In this document: positions 25,914 through 35,378 of the stretch, piece by piece
Layout: each line of letters starts with the position of its first letter
How positions within the stretch are numbered: the stretch's first letter is position 1
Origin: AP-15 sp963799085
Lineage (GTDB): Bacteria; Pseudomonadota; Alphaproteobacteria; ATCC43930; CGMCC-115725
Reading direction: 5' to 3'
Assembly: GCA_963799085.1 (NCBI GenBank)
Contig: CAWCWA010000024.1
Span: 124,001 to 188,000 of the forward strand
Length of the DNA stretch: 64,000 nt
Position numbers and translations under genes: made by a program
Notes under the pieces: model-generated
What the model saw: the letters and a program-made list of their open reading frames with translations, nothing else
Databases searched by the model: none
What the model was told of the DNA's origin: nothing

Positions 25914-27254
25914 TCAAGTGCGCAGGAATCCTTCAAGTTCGGACTGAGCAAAATCCATCGCTTCGTCGATCGACTTGCCCTCTTGCGCGCATTTGGCAAC
26001 CATCTTGGTCACGGTGCCCTGCGAGAACATCTGAGTGCCGATGCTGATCGGCGCCGGATATCCGGTGACCAGGGAGATCACATCGCCGCGCGGCGGATAA
26101 TTGTAGATCGTCCCCCTGGGCGGTCCTTCCTCTTCCCAGGTCTTGAAGTTACGCAGGCTTGCGAACGGCGGGATGTCGTAGCCGCGGCTCGCTGCAACAA
26201 GCTTTTCGACCGAAGACCGTGTGGAGAGGTAAGCAAGCAGGCTCTTCGCCGCGGATTTGTTCTTCGAGAAATTCCGAATCCCCCAAAAGCCGAAATTGGT
26301 CGGGTCCAACCGCCCCTTGGACCCCTTCGGCGCATGGAAGGTCCATAACTGCTCGGCGATTTTCGGCGCGTCGCGCACGGCCACCGCCCAGGCCGAGGGT
26401 GCGTTCATGATCAGCGCGCCCTTGCCCGAGATCAGCCATTTGTTGTTGCCGGCGTTGTCCCACGAGAAGGAACTCTCCGGCAGAAACGGGACGAGCTTCT
26501 TGAACCATTCGAGCGTCTGCCGCGTGGCGTCGGATTTGACGGTGATGTTGCCCTCCTGGTCGACCAGAACGGCGCCCTGGCTCGCGAACATCGCCCCGAC
26601 CCAGTTGACCGCGTCGCTCTGCGTGCTCATCGGCATGCCGAATGGATAGCCTCCCTTGGCGCATTTTTCCGCGGCGGTCAGGAACATGTCCCAATCCCAC
26701 TTGTCGGCCAGCTCCTTGTCGGGCGGGGCCCCATCCGGATACATCTTCCTGATATCGAGCCCGGCATATTGCTTCATCAAATCCATTCGCGCGCAAGGAG
26801 TTCCGGCCGTGGCGCGGATGCCGGTGGGCACGGCGATCCAATGACCCTTTTGCTTGCCGAGGTATTCGGAGCCTTGGCTGATCGCGCCATGTTGTTTGAT
26901 CAGGTCCGCCACCAGATCATCGACAGGCTCAAGCTTGTCGGCCTGCGCCGGCGCGTACCAGTCCTGCATCGATAGTATGTCGTGACCTGATTTCGATTGC
27001 GCCTCGGCCGCGATGGTCAGCTTGTCCTTGTCGCCGTTTGAGGTGATGAAGTCGATCGTGATGTCGACCTTCTCCTTGTCGGCCCATTCGTGGCAAAGCT
27101 TGACCAGCGGCTGGTTAGCGCCCGGCACCCAGTGGTCCCAGAAGCCGACACTCAGTTTTCCCGCAGCGTAGGCGCCCCGCGCGAACGGCATGGCGAGGGT
27201 GGTCACCGCGGCCGTCTGAAGGACCGTGCGGCGTGTCAGCGAAATTCTGGTCAT
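25914..27254 (-). CDS. Extracellular solute-binding protein (sugar type), Tat signal, intact
   Basis: Third and only uninterrupted paralogue, 446 residues. The twin-arginine signal is MTRISLTRRTVLQTAAVTTL, cleaved after GAYAAG. The mature protein carries FWDHWVPGANQPLVKLCHEW, KMYPDGAPPDKELADKWDWD, FHAPKGSKGRLDPTNFGFWG and a C-terminal KSIDEAMDFAQSELEGF. It is a family 1 ABC binding protein for an unknown, perhaps carbohydrate, ligand. Tat export suggests that the protein folds, perhaps with its ligand or a cofactor, before export. The gene lies ~180 bp upstream of the second paralogue. Confidence 0.9.
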   Translation of the reverse strand: MTRISLTRRTVLQTAAVTTLAMPFARGAYAAGKLSVGFWDHWVPGANQPLVKLCHEWADKEKVDITIDFITSNGDKDKLTIAAEAQSKSGHDILSMQDWYAPAQADKLEPVDDLVADLIKQHGAISQGSEYLGKQKGHWIAVPTGIRATAGTPCARMDLMKQYAGLDIRKMYPDGAPPDKELADKWDWDMFLTAAEKCAKGGYPFGMPMSTQSDAVNWVGAMFASQGAVLVDQEGNITVKSDATRQTLEWFKKLVPFLPESSFSWDNAGNNKWLISGKGALIMNAPSAWAVAVRDAPKIAEQLWTFHAPKGSKGRLDPTNFGFWGIRNFSKNKSAAKSLLAYLSTRSSVEKLVAASRGYDIPPFASLRNFKTWEEEGPPRGTIYNYPPRGDVISLVTGYPAPISIGTQMFSQGTVTKMVAKCAQEGKSIDEAMDFAQSELEGFLRT

Positions 27255-27428
27255 GATTTTTCCCTTCGATCGAGAGCCCCTGTCGGTCGGGCCGCGGCGA
27301 GCGTTCGGTTGTAGCCGGTTGGATAGTGTGTCAACCGGGCGGGATTGTCAGCCCCTCGTCATCTGCGATCGGCAAACCTGGGATCGTTGGCACCGTATAG
27401 GCCCCATTGGAACGAAGCGGCAGCTAGC

Positions 27429-28776
27429 TTAAGCGGGCCTGACGGCGACGGCGCAGTGGAAGGGCTGGGCGATGAAGAAGGTGCCGTCGCGCTCCCCGCC
27501 TTTCCGCCGCCGCTCGCCGCCACGCCTCGGCCTCGGCCGTGTCGAGTGCGGCCAACACTTGCTGCTGGTAGCGCGCGAGACGCGGCTGGCCGGGCCGCAC
27601 CGCGACCAGTTGCGGAAAGCCGCGGATGCGGACGAGCCCCAAATCGTGGAGGCGGTGGTAGAGGCTCGCATCGGCGCAACCCTTTGGGCTCATGCCGCCG
27701 CCGATAATCCCCGGCATCTCGACTTTGGCCTTGAGCGCGGGCTCGAGCGGCAAGTTGATCCAGCAGCCGCGGTCGATCGCACGTACGACGACGCCGATGC
27801 GACCGCCGGGCTTTGTGACCCGCACCAGTTCGGCGAGCATTTTTTCGGCGTCGCCCTCCTCGGCGACGGTGCAGCAGAGCGCCACATCGGCAAAGCCGCC
27901 CGGCAACGGCAGCGCCTCGGCTTGGGCTTCCCGGAACTCGATGCGGTCGGCTAACCCTTCGCGCTGCGCGAGGCGCCGGCCTTCACCTAGAAGGTAGGGG
28001 CTGCGGTCAACCCCGGTCAGCGGGTTCGCGCCGACGGTGCGCCGGGCCAGTTCGCGCATGATGACGCCGCAACCGCAGCCGACTTCGAGGACCCGCTCGC
28101 CCGGGGCGATCGCCAGCCCGTCGAGGAGGTTGCGCACAATGTGGATGTAATCCGAGCGGCCACGCTCTTCGAGACTTGCCACACTGCCGAGATGCGCACC
28201 GCCCAGCGTTATCGTGCACCATTGCCGCGCCAATAGCGGGATGAGCGAGGCCCATTGCGTCGGCGCCAATTCGAGCGGCAGCAGGACGAGGGGCGGGCCC
28301 TTGCCGCGAACGCTGTAGAAGATGCCAGCGGTTTCGCCCTCCGCCACGCCCGGCCGCCGCTCTGGCAGTGGCGCAGTACGCTCAATGCGGGCGAGAAAGT
28401 CAGAGAGCGCGCCCGCGATCTCGCTGCCGCGCTCGACCGCGAGATCGGACCAAGTGAGACCGGCGTAATCGGCCAGCACCGCCGCCGAAGCCTGCGGCAG
28501 TTCGGGCATCACGGCGCGGATCCGCCTCGCCCCCGGCCCCTGGTCGCCGGTGACGACGAGAAGCCGGTCGGCCAACGGGGCCAGCGCATTGCGGTCGAGT
28601 GCCGCTGGGCAGACGAGCGTCAGCGAGGCGATGCGGTCGGGATGATTGGCGGCAAAGCCCTCCCAATCGGTCGAGGCGCGCCCGACCAGATGCGCGCGGG
28701 CAATCCCGAGCCTGTCGAAGAGCTGAAGGAGCCGGGTTTCGAGCGGGATTTCTTCGGCTTCGTTAGCGGCGGTAAT
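27429..28776 (-). CDS. Methyltransferase with N-terminal alpha/beta-hydrolase-like segment (no canonical start, one frameshift)
   Basis: The frame encodes an N-terminal part resembling the second half of an alpha/beta hydrolase (LGIARAHLVGRASTDWEGF, HPDRIASLTLVCPAAL, then PLADRLLVVTGDQGPGARRI). A class I SAM-methyltransferase follows, with RVLEVGCGCGVIMRELARR as motif I and RVTKPGGRIGVVVRAID later. No ATG, GTG or TTG lies upstream in frame before 28575, but an ATT at 28776-28774 sits six bases after AGGAGA. Near 27500-27530 the frame shifts into the natural end GTFFIAQPFHCAVAVRPA, stop at 27429. The substrate is unknown. Divergent from the Rieske oxygenase gene. Confidence 0.7.
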
Positions 28777-28880
28777 GGCCTGTCTCCTGGCGGGCTTTGT
28801 CGTGCGGCAGTATGAACGCGTCGCTTCTCTTCGGGGAGGGGGAGGCTTACGATCGCGCCAACTGGAACGGGAGGATCGCG

Positions 28881-29921
28881 ATGCTGCTGCGCAACGCCTG
28901 GTACATCGCCGCCTGGGCTGACGAGATCACGGATGCGCCGCTCGCCCGGCGGATTTGCGACGAGCCGATCGTGCTGTTCCGCGACAGCGACGGCCGCGCC
29001 GCCGCTCTTGCCGATCGCTGCTGCCATCGTGCGGCGCCCTTGAGCATGGGCAGCATCGTTGCCGAGGGCTTGCAATGCGGCTATCACGGGCTCGTCTTCG
29101 ACGCCGTCGGACGCTGCGTTCATATCCCGGGCCAGCCGCGGATCCCCGAGGAAGCGCGGGTGCGGTCCTACCCGCTCGTCGAGAAGGACGCGCTGGTTTG
29201 GCTGTGGATCGGCGACCCGGCCAAGGCCGATCCCGCCAAGATCGTCGATTTCCCGTACCACAACGATCCCGCCAACTGGCCGAACAAGCACGACATGTAT
29301 CCCATCAAGGGCAACTACCTGCTGATGATCGATAATCTGATGGATCTGACGCATTTGGGCTATCTGCACGCCAAGACCGTCGGCGGCAACCCGGGGCAGC
29401 ATGTCGATGCCGAGATGAAGACGGTGCGCACGCCGACCGGTCTCAAATTCACCCGCTGGATGAAGAACTCGGTGCCGCCGCCGAGCTATGTCAAGGCCGC
29501 CGGCTTCACCGGCCGGGTCGACCGCTGGCAGGAGTTCGAGTTCGCGGCACCTTCAAGCGTCCTGCAATGGACGGGGGCCGCCGATGTCGGCACGGGCGCC
29601 CCGGAAGGAAGGCGCGAGGGCGGGTTCCAGTTCCGCCTGTTCCACGGGTTGACGCCCGAGACCGAGACCAGCTGCCTTTACTTCTGGTCGGTGGCGAACG
29701 GCTATCGTCAGAACGAGCCCGAGGCAACCGAGCAGCTCTATCGTGAAATCGCGCCGACCTTTGTCGAGGACCGGGTCATGGTCGAGGCGCAGCAGGCGCG
29801 GCTGAGCGAGTTCGGCGACGCCGGTCTCATTGACATCGCGTCCGATGCCACCCGCCTGCGGATGCGCCGCATCCTCGAACGCATGATGGCCGAGGACGAG
29901 AACGCGCTGGCTGCCGAATAG
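28881..29921 (+). CDS. Rieske-type aromatic ring-hydroxylating/O-demethylase oxygenase subunit (VanA-like)
   Basis: A 346-residue protein from ATG 28881, which has GGGAGG at good distance; the upstream in-frame start at 28797 has none. The Rieske [2Fe-2S] ligands are C47-x-H49 and C66-x2-H69 (RCCHR, CGYHG). The mononuclear iron site follows in DNLMDLTHLGYLH with His158 and His163. Order and length match the vanillate O-demethylase oxygenase group, which uses O2 and electrons from a separate reductase. No reductase gene lies nearby, so the partner must be elsewhere. Substrate: probably a methoxylated or phthalate-like aromatic, inferred only from family. Confidence 0.87.
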   Translation: MLLRNAWYIAAWADEITDAPLARRICDEPIVLFRDSDGRAAALADRCCHRAAPLSMGSIVAEGLQCGYHGLVFDAVGRCVHIPGQPRIPEEARVRSYPLVEKDALVWLWIGDPAKADPAKIVDFPYHNDPANWPNKHDMYPIKGNYLLMIDNLMDLTHLGYLHAKTVGGNPGQHVDAEMKTVRTPTGLKFTRWMKNSVPPPSYVKAAGFTGRVDRWQEFEFAAPSSVLQWTGAADVGTGAPEGRREGGFQFRLFHGLTPETETSCLYFWSVANGYRQNEPEATEQLYREIAPTFVEDRVMVEAQQARLSEFGDAGLIDIASDATRLRMRRILERMMAEDENALAAE

Positions 29922-29935
29922 CCGGCTGTCGCTAA

Positions 29936-32254
29936 TCAATTTTCGGTCGGGAGCGGGCCGAAGGCGGGGGGCGGGACGCGGCGCCTGGAAGCGGCTTCGT
30001 AGGACGAGGCGATTTCGAGCAACACGTCTTCGCGACCCGGCTCGGCGCGGAAGACGAGCGAGAAGGGGAGGCCCGGCGGCGGCAGTTCGGTCGGTGCTTG
30101 GGCGGCGACTGGGACGTAGTGAGTGCGGTCGGGGCTCAGCGCGAAGACCGGGTCGTAGACGGTCGTCACGTAACCCGCCGGGATCAGCACTTCGGTCAGG
30201 CCGGCGTTCGGGCCGTAAAAGGTTTCGAGGCGCAGATTGCCAGGGCCGCCCAAGGGATCGTGCGCCCCGCCGATCTTGGCCGGCGGTAGGGGCGTGTGCA
30301 GGCGGACGAGCGCGTCGAGTCGGTTTTGGAGGATCACCATCATGTCGAGCCGGCGCAGCAATTCGCGCAGCATGATGCGCTCGTCGACGCCCTGCCGTTC
30401 TCCCAGCGGGTTGCGCGGGTCGACGATCTCCTCCCAGTTCCGGAAGGCGGCGCGGCCGTCGTCGCCCCAGAATTTGGAGCGGGCGTTGAGCGCCGCGAAA
30501 TCGGCGAGCGTTTCGGTGAAACCGCGCTGACGCCAATCCGCCGCTCGCCGCGAAAGGTATTGGTTGACGTGAAAACGGAACGACATCGCAAGTTCCTGCT
30601 GTTGGATCGTCGCGATATCGAGGTTGGCGGGCGGCGCGATGCTCCCCTCGGCAAGCGCCACGCAATAATCGATCGGGGCCATCCTGCCGCTGCCGAACAC
30701 CTTGCCGGGGGCGAATTCGGTCGGGCGGATCGCGGCGGCGAACTCCTTGAAAAGCGGCGTCCCGTCGGGGCCGAGACGAAACACAAGATCGGGCATGAAG
30801 ACCGGGACCAACCGCGCCAATCCGGCGCGGAAATCGAGGCTCATCCGTTCGAGGTTGGTGTCGCGCGGCCACAGTGGATCGCCCGATTCCACCAATGTCG
30901 CGCCAAGCTTGTCGCCTAGCACCGATTTGATTTCGCCCGAGACGGCGGCGCAGATCGGCTGCGTCGCCCTTTCGCCCGGCTGCACCAGCATCGACTCGCG
31001 GATGATGCCGATCCGCCTGCCCCGCAAGGCACCCGTTGCCTCGGCACCCGCGGCATGGCGGGCATAGCCGCCGGCTAGCACCGACGAGCGCGGCACCGTC
31101 GTATAGGGATCGCGGGGGTCGTAATAACCGTTCTGCGGGTCTTTTAGCGCGTCGAGCACCTTGGCGCAGTCGGAGATGCTGCGAGCCATGATCCCGCTGC
31201 GATCGCAATAGATGTCGGCGCCGATCGCCCCGCCATTGAAACCGAGCATCGCCTTGTGCGGCAGGATCAGAGCGACGGCGTTGTGGTTGGCGGGGCCGCG
31301 GGTCGAGGCGCGGGTTTCCTCGCCGAGCGAGCACATGACGAGATTAGCGCTGACCGACACGCCCGAACCCGAGGAGGAGCCGAGCGAGGCGGCGCGCGTC
31401 GTGTCGTAAGGATTGGCCGGATTACCGGCCCAGGAACTGCGCTGGTAGCCCAAAGTCGAGGGCAGGACCGCCTCGGGATGGTGGCGGCCGCCAGGGTTGC
31501 CGGCGCGGCCGTTGTATTCGGTGCAGACTGCTTTGGCGAAGATGATCGCCCCTTGGTTGCGCAACTGTTCGACCAGTACATGGTCGCGCGCCGGAAAATC
31601 AATGTCGTAGTCGGCGTCGCCGCCGGCCGTCGTGCGCATGTCCTTGGTGTCGAACGGATCCTTGAACGAGAAGACGACGCCGTACATCGGCATTTCGTCG
31701 AGCGGCGGGCTGGCGCCGTAGCGCGCGTCGAGTTCGGCGGCGCGCTCTCGGGCATCAGGGAGATGGCGGAACACCTCGCAGACCGGCGGCGCATCGGGCG
31801 GCAGCGGCCCCAGCGAGGGATGCCGGTCGAACTCGCCGCGACAGGTGACCGACCGCTCGCCGCGAATGTTCAAGGTCGCGAGCGCGTTCAATTGGTCGCC
31901 ATCCGGGATGCCGGCGATCATGCCGTATTGCTGCTGCACCGAGGGGTCGGACGCGGTCGCCTCCATGCGGCCGAATTCGATCGGTGGGCCTTCGTATCTG
32001 TCGAGGTCTGGAAAGATCGTCGCGGCATTGACGGTTTCGGTCGGGAAACGCAACGGCGTCTCGGCTCGGACCGCGCCGGTCGCCTCGGGGACTGGCGCGC
32101 CGTCGCGTGTGACGAGCCGGCTCGCCACGCCATTGAAGGCGCGAGCGCGGGCGATGTAATGCTCGACGACGGCGCGGCAGGTCGTGTGGCCCTCGCGAAT
32201 TGCGCGGTGCAGATCGTCTATCGTCGCCTCTTCGAGACGAAACGGCTCGGTCAT
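29936..32254 (-). CDS. Unusually long amidase-signature family protein
   Basis: A 772-residue protein from ATG 32254, against about 450-550 for typical amidases. The Ser-cisSer-Lys triad can be placed: Lys198 in VVFSFKDPFDTKD, a cis-Ser in GSSSGSG (292-298) and the nucleophile Ser317 in ETRASTRGPA. The usual DTGGSIRxPA is therefore altered to ETRASTRGPA. About 190 residues precede the catalytic Lys instead of ~70, and the C-terminal part is extended too (GGPGNLRLETFYGPNAGL, LPPGLPFSLVFRAEPGRE). It probably hydrolyses a C-N bond of an unknown amide. No signal peptide. Convergent with the Rieske gene, 14 bp apart. Confidence 0.83.
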   Translation of the reverse strand: MTEPFRLEEATIDDLHRAIREGHTTCRAVVEHYIARARAFNGVASRLVTRDGAPVPEATGAVRAETPLRFPTETVNAATIFPDLDRYEGPPIEFGRMEATASDPSVQQQYGMIAGIPDGDQLNALATLNIRGERSVTCRGEFDRHPSLGPLPPDAPPVCEVFRHLPDARERAAELDARYGASPPLDEMPMYGVVFSFKDPFDTKDMRTTAGGDADYDIDFPARDHVLVEQLRNQGAIIFAKAVCTEYNGRAGNPGGRHHPEAVLPSTLGYQRSSWAGNPANPYDTTRAASLGSSSGSGVSVSANLVMCSLGEETRASTRGPANHNAVALILPHKAMLGFNGGAIGADIYCDRSGIMARSISDCAKVLDALKDPQNGYYDPRDPYTTVPRSSVLAGGYARHAAGAEATGALRGRRIGIIRESMLVQPGERATQPICAAVSGEIKSVLGDKLGATLVESGDPLWPRDTNLERMSLDFRAGLARLVPVFMPDLVFRLGPDGTPLFKEFAAAIRPTEFAPGKVFGSGRMAPIDYCVALAEGSIAPPANLDIATIQQQELAMSFRFHVNQYLSRRAADWRQRGFTETLADFAALNARSKFWGDDGRAAFRNWEEIVDPRNPLGERQGVDERIMLRELLRRLDMMVILQNRLDALVRLHTPLPPAKIGGAHDPLGGPGNLRLETFYGPNAGLTEVLIPAGYVTTVYDPVFALSPDRTHYVPVAAQAPTELPPPGLPFSLVFRAEPGREDVLLEIASSYEAASRRRVPPPAFGPLPTEN

Positions 32255-32321
32255 CGCTTGTCCCCGCAAAGCTGCGCGATTTAGGTTAGCGTCTGCGAAC
32301 CGTGAGGGAAGGGGGCTGGGG

Positions 32322-33218
32322 ATGCAGCTCGGATGTTCGTTGCCGGTCGGCGACATTGGAACCGGTCCCACGGTGTTGCGCGATTATGCACAGGCGGCCG
32401 AGGGGCTGGGCTTTACACACCTGATGGCGCCCGATCACGTACTTGGCGCCAACCCCGCGGCAGACCACGAAGGGAGGCGCGTCGGCACGACCGCGACCGC
32501 CTACCACGACCCCTTCGTGTTGTTCGGGTTCGTCGCCGGCTGTACCGAAAAGATCGGGTTTGCGGTCGGCGTTTTGATCCTGGCGCAGCGTCAGGCCGTG
32601 CTGGTGGCAAAGCAGGCGGCTTCGCTCGATGTCCTGTGCGGCGGCCGGTTCCGGCTTGGCATCGGCGTCGGCTGGAACGAGGTGGAGTTCACCGGGCTCA
32701 ACGAGAATTTCCGCAACCGCGGCAAGCGTTCGGCCGAGCAGGTGCGCGTCATGCAGGCTCTGTGGGCCGAGCCGCACGTCAAGTTCGACGGCGAGTTTCA
32801 TCATATCGAGGACGCCGGGATCAACCCGCGGCCGGCGTCGGGGCGGGTCCCGATCTGGTATGGCGGACACGCCGAGGCGACCTTCCGCCGCTTGCGCCGC
32901 TATGGCGACGGGTTCATGCCGCTCGCCTATCCGCCGGGCGAGGCGGCGCTTACGGCGTTCGAAAAGCTGCGGCGGTTGACCCGCGAGGCCGGTCGCGATC
33001 CGGCGGCGATAGGGATCGAGGTTTGGGCCTCGCCCGGCGTCGGGACGCCAGAGGATTGGCGGCGCGAAATCGCGTTCTGGAAAGAGGCCGGCGTCACCCA
33101 CGTGACGGCGCACACGACTTATGTCAGCAATCATCACAAACGGATCGCCGGGCGCAGCGCTGCCGAGCATCTGGCGGCGATCAGCCGTTACCGCGAGGCG
33201 GTGGCCGATCTGCTGTAG
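32322..33218 (+). CDS. LLM-class (F420-type) oxidoreductase
   Basis: A 298-residue TIM-barrel protein (ATG 32322 in a G-rich ribosome site). LPVGDIGTGPTVLRDYAQAA, FTHLMAPDHVLGANP, CTEKIGFAVGVLILAQRQ, RFRLGIGVGWNEVEFTGLNE and RVPIWYGGHAEATFRRLRRY follow the pattern annotated as TIGR03619 F420-dependent LLM oxidoreductases. Whether F420 or FMN is used in this alphaproteobacterium is not shown. It is followed 7 bp later by a peptide-type binding protein, so the two may form one transcription unit. Confidence 0.85.
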   Translation: MQLGCSLPVGDIGTGPTVLRDYAQAAEGLGFTHLMAPDHVLGANPAADHEGRRVGTTATAYHDPFVLFGFVAGCTEKIGFAVGVLILAQRQAVLVAKQAASLDVLCGGRFRLGIGVGWNEVEFTGLNENFRNRGKRSAEQVRVMQALWAEPHVKFDGEFHHIEDAGINPRPASGRVPIWYGGHAEATFRRLRRYGDGFMPLAYPPGEAALTAFEKLRRLTREAGRDPAAIGIEVWASPGVGTPEDWRREIAFWKEAGVTHVTAHTTYVSNHHKRIAGRSAAEHLAAISRYREAVADLL

Positions 33219-33225
33219 GCCCGAG

Positions 33226-34812
33226 ATGCGAGGCCTCGGCGCGGTCCTGCTCGCGGCGGCGCTGCTGCTGAGTGCGGCGCCGGGAATGGCGCAGAGATCG
33301 GGCGGGACGCTGCGGGTCTATCATCGCGACAGCCCGGCCGGGATGTCGGTATTGGAAGAGGCAAGCCTCTCGACCTCGATGCCGATGATGGCGGTCTTCA
33401 ACAACCTCGTGCTCTACGACCAGCACGTGGCTCAGAACAGCATCGCCGCGATCGTGCCCGATCTGGCGACAAGCTGGTCGACCAGCGAGGACGGAAAGAG
33501 GCTCGTCTTCCAATTGCGCCATGGCGTCCAATGGCATGACGGAAAGCCCTTTACCGCCGCCGATGTCAAATGCACCTGGGATTTGCTGCTCGGGAAAGCT
33601 CCGGCCAAGCTGCGCATCAATCCGCGCCGGGCTCGGTACAGCAACGTCGAGGAGGTCGTCGCGGACGGCGATTTCACGGCGGTCTTTGTCCTGAAACGAG
33701 CGCAGCCCGCGTTGATCGCGCTCCTCGCTTCGGGTTATGCGCCGATCTATCCCTGCCATGTCTCGCCGGCGCAGATGCGGCAGCACCCGATCGGCACCGG
33801 CCCGTTCAAGTTCGTCGAGTTCAAGCCCCACGAATACATCAAGCTGGTGCGCAACCCCGATTATTGGAAGAAGGGGCGGCCCTATCTCGACGCGATCGAG
33901 TACACGATCATTCCCAATCGATCGACCGCGCTCCTGGCGTTCGGGGCCGGCAAGTTCGACCTGACCTGGCCCTATGACGTTGCGATCCCGCTGTTGAAGG
34001 AGGTTGCGGGCCAGGCGCCGCAGGCAATTTGCGAGGCAGCCTCGATGAACGCCAGCCGCAATCTCGACATCAACGGCGCAACAGCGCCCTTCGACCAGCC
34101 GGAAATCCGCCGTGCGATGGCGCTCGCCCTCGATCGCAAGGCGTTCATCGACATTCTGGGCGAAGGGCAGGGCGATATCGGTGGAGCGATGCTGCCGCCG
34201 CCCGACGGCGTATGGGGTCTGCCGCCCGAAATGCTGCGCGACCTGCCGGGCTTCGGCCCCGACATCGAGAAGAACCGGGCCGAAGCGCGGGCGATCATGG
34301 CGAAGTTCGGCTATGGCCCGGACCATCCCCTCAAGATCAAGGTATCGGCGCGAAACATTCCGATCGCCCGCGACCCGGCCGTGATCCTGATCGACCAGTT
34401 GAAATCGATCCATATCGAGGGGGAGCTCGATCTCGTCGACACCGCCTTGTGGTTTCCGCGGCTGGCGCGGCGCGATTACGCGGTGGCGCTCGGGCTCGGC
34501 GCCAGTGCGGTTGACGATCCCGACCAGCAGTTCTACCAGAATTACGCTTGCGGCTCCGAACTCAACGTCACCGGTTATTGCAACCGTGAAATCGAGAAGA
34601 TGTTCGAACGGCAGTCGATCGAAGCCGATCCGCAAAAGCGCAAAGAACTGGTCCGGGAGATCGACCGCCGGCTGCAGCAGGACGAAGCCCGGCCGATCAT
34701 CTACTACAACCATGCCGCGACCTGCCGCCAACCCTGGGTCAAAGGGCTGACGATCATGGTCAACAGCATCTATAACGGCTGGCGCATGGAAGACGTTTGG
34801 CTCGACCGGTAA
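33226..34812 (+). CDS. ABC transporter substrate-binding protein, family 5 (peptide/nickel type)
   Basis: A 528-residue periplasmic protein. A Sec signal, MRGLGAVLLAAALLLSAAPG, ends at MAQR. The body has the family 5 features GGTLRVYHRDSP, PDLATSWSTSEDGKRLVFQL, GVQWHDGKPFTAADVKCTWD, HPIGTGPFKFVEFKPHEYI and NPDYWKKGRPYLD. It captures peptides or similar solutes for a Dpp/Opp-type importer, but no permease or ATPase genes follow; the gene converges directly on doxX. The ATG at 33226 was chosen because it begins the signal peptide; an in-frame start at 33121 would bury it. Confidence 0.9.
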   Translation: MRGLGAVLLAAALLLSAAPGMAQRSGGTLRVYHRDSPAGMSVLEEASLSTSMPMMAVFNNLVLYDQHVAQNSIAAIVPDLATSWSTSEDGKRLVFQLRHGVQWHDGKPFTAADVKCTWDLLLGKAPAKLRINPRRARYSNVEEVVADGDFTAVFVLKRAQPALIALLASGYAPIYPCHVSPAQMRQHPIGTGPFKFVEFKPHEYIKLVRNPDYWKKGRPYLDAIEYTIIPNRSTALLAFGAGKFDLTWPYDVAIPLLKEVAGQAPQAICEAASMNASRNLDINGATAPFDQPEIRRAMALALDRKAFIDILGEGQGDIGGAMLPPPDGVWGLPPEMLRDLPGFGPDIEKNRAEARAIMAKFGYGPDHPLKIKVSARNIPIARDPAVILIDQLKSIHIEGELDLVDTALWFPRLARRDYAVALGLGASAVDDPDQQFYQNYACGSELNVTGYCNREIEKMFERQSIEADPQKRKELVREIDRRLQQDEARPIIYYNHAATCRQPWVKGLTIMVNSIYNGWRMEDVWLDR

Positions 34813-35230
34813 GGGACGCCTCAGCCGCGGGTGGAGGGCGCAGCAGGCGGTCAAGGCTCCAGGCGCCGCCGCCGACCACAAAGAAATAGAAGAAGATGAA
34901 GCAATAGAGGATGGTGCTGTCGCCGTTGTTGAGAAGGGGCAGGAAATTGCGCGGTGCGTTCGACATGAAATAGGCGAACGCCATCTCGCCCGACATGATG
35001 AAGGCGGCGATCCGCGTGTAGAGGCCGACGCAGACCAGCGCGCCGCCTACAAGTTCGATCACCCCCGCCAGCCCCAGAAGCGAAAAGAGGTGGAGGTTGT
35101 CGAAATTGGCGACATGCGGAAAGCCGAACAACTTTGCCGAGCCGTGCTCAAGGAACAGAAGCCCGGCGACAAATCGCAGGATGCTCAGAACCCGCGGTCC
35201 CCAACTTGCGGATAAACCGGCGACGGACAT
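34760..35230 (-). CDS. DoxX family membrane protein
   Basis: A 156-residue integral membrane protein from ATG 35230 (GGGGGAGG upstream). Four hydrophobic helices are visible: VLSILRFVAGLLFLEHGSAK, LFSLLGLAGVIELVGGALV, IAAFIMSGEMAFAYFM and ILYCFIFFYFFVVGGGAWSL. This is the DoxX fold, linked to redox or quinone-related functions in a few organisms. Its 3' end overlaps the binding-protein gene on the other strand by 53 bp. The last ~20 residues (SLTGRAKRLPCASRYRCC) read like antisense of that gene and may reflect a lost stop codon. Confidence 0.85.
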   Translation of the reverse strand: MSVAGLSASWGPRVLSILRFVAGLLFLEHGSAKLFGFPHVANFDNLHLFSLLGLAGVIELVGGALVCVGLYTRIAAFIMSGEMAFAYFMSNAPRNFLPLLNNGDSTILYCFIFFYFFVVGGGAWSLDRLLRPPPAAEASLTGRAKRLPCASRYRCC

Positions 35231-35378
35231 GGCGGCGCCTCCCCCTTTGTCTCTTCCGGCCACGGTGCCGAACCACCCCGGCTCCGTCAAGAGATGTTCA
35301 ACCCAAGGGCGGATCATAAAGAATTGATCAGCGACCCGGACCGGCAAGCGACCACGCCGGCTTTGGGATGGATACGCG

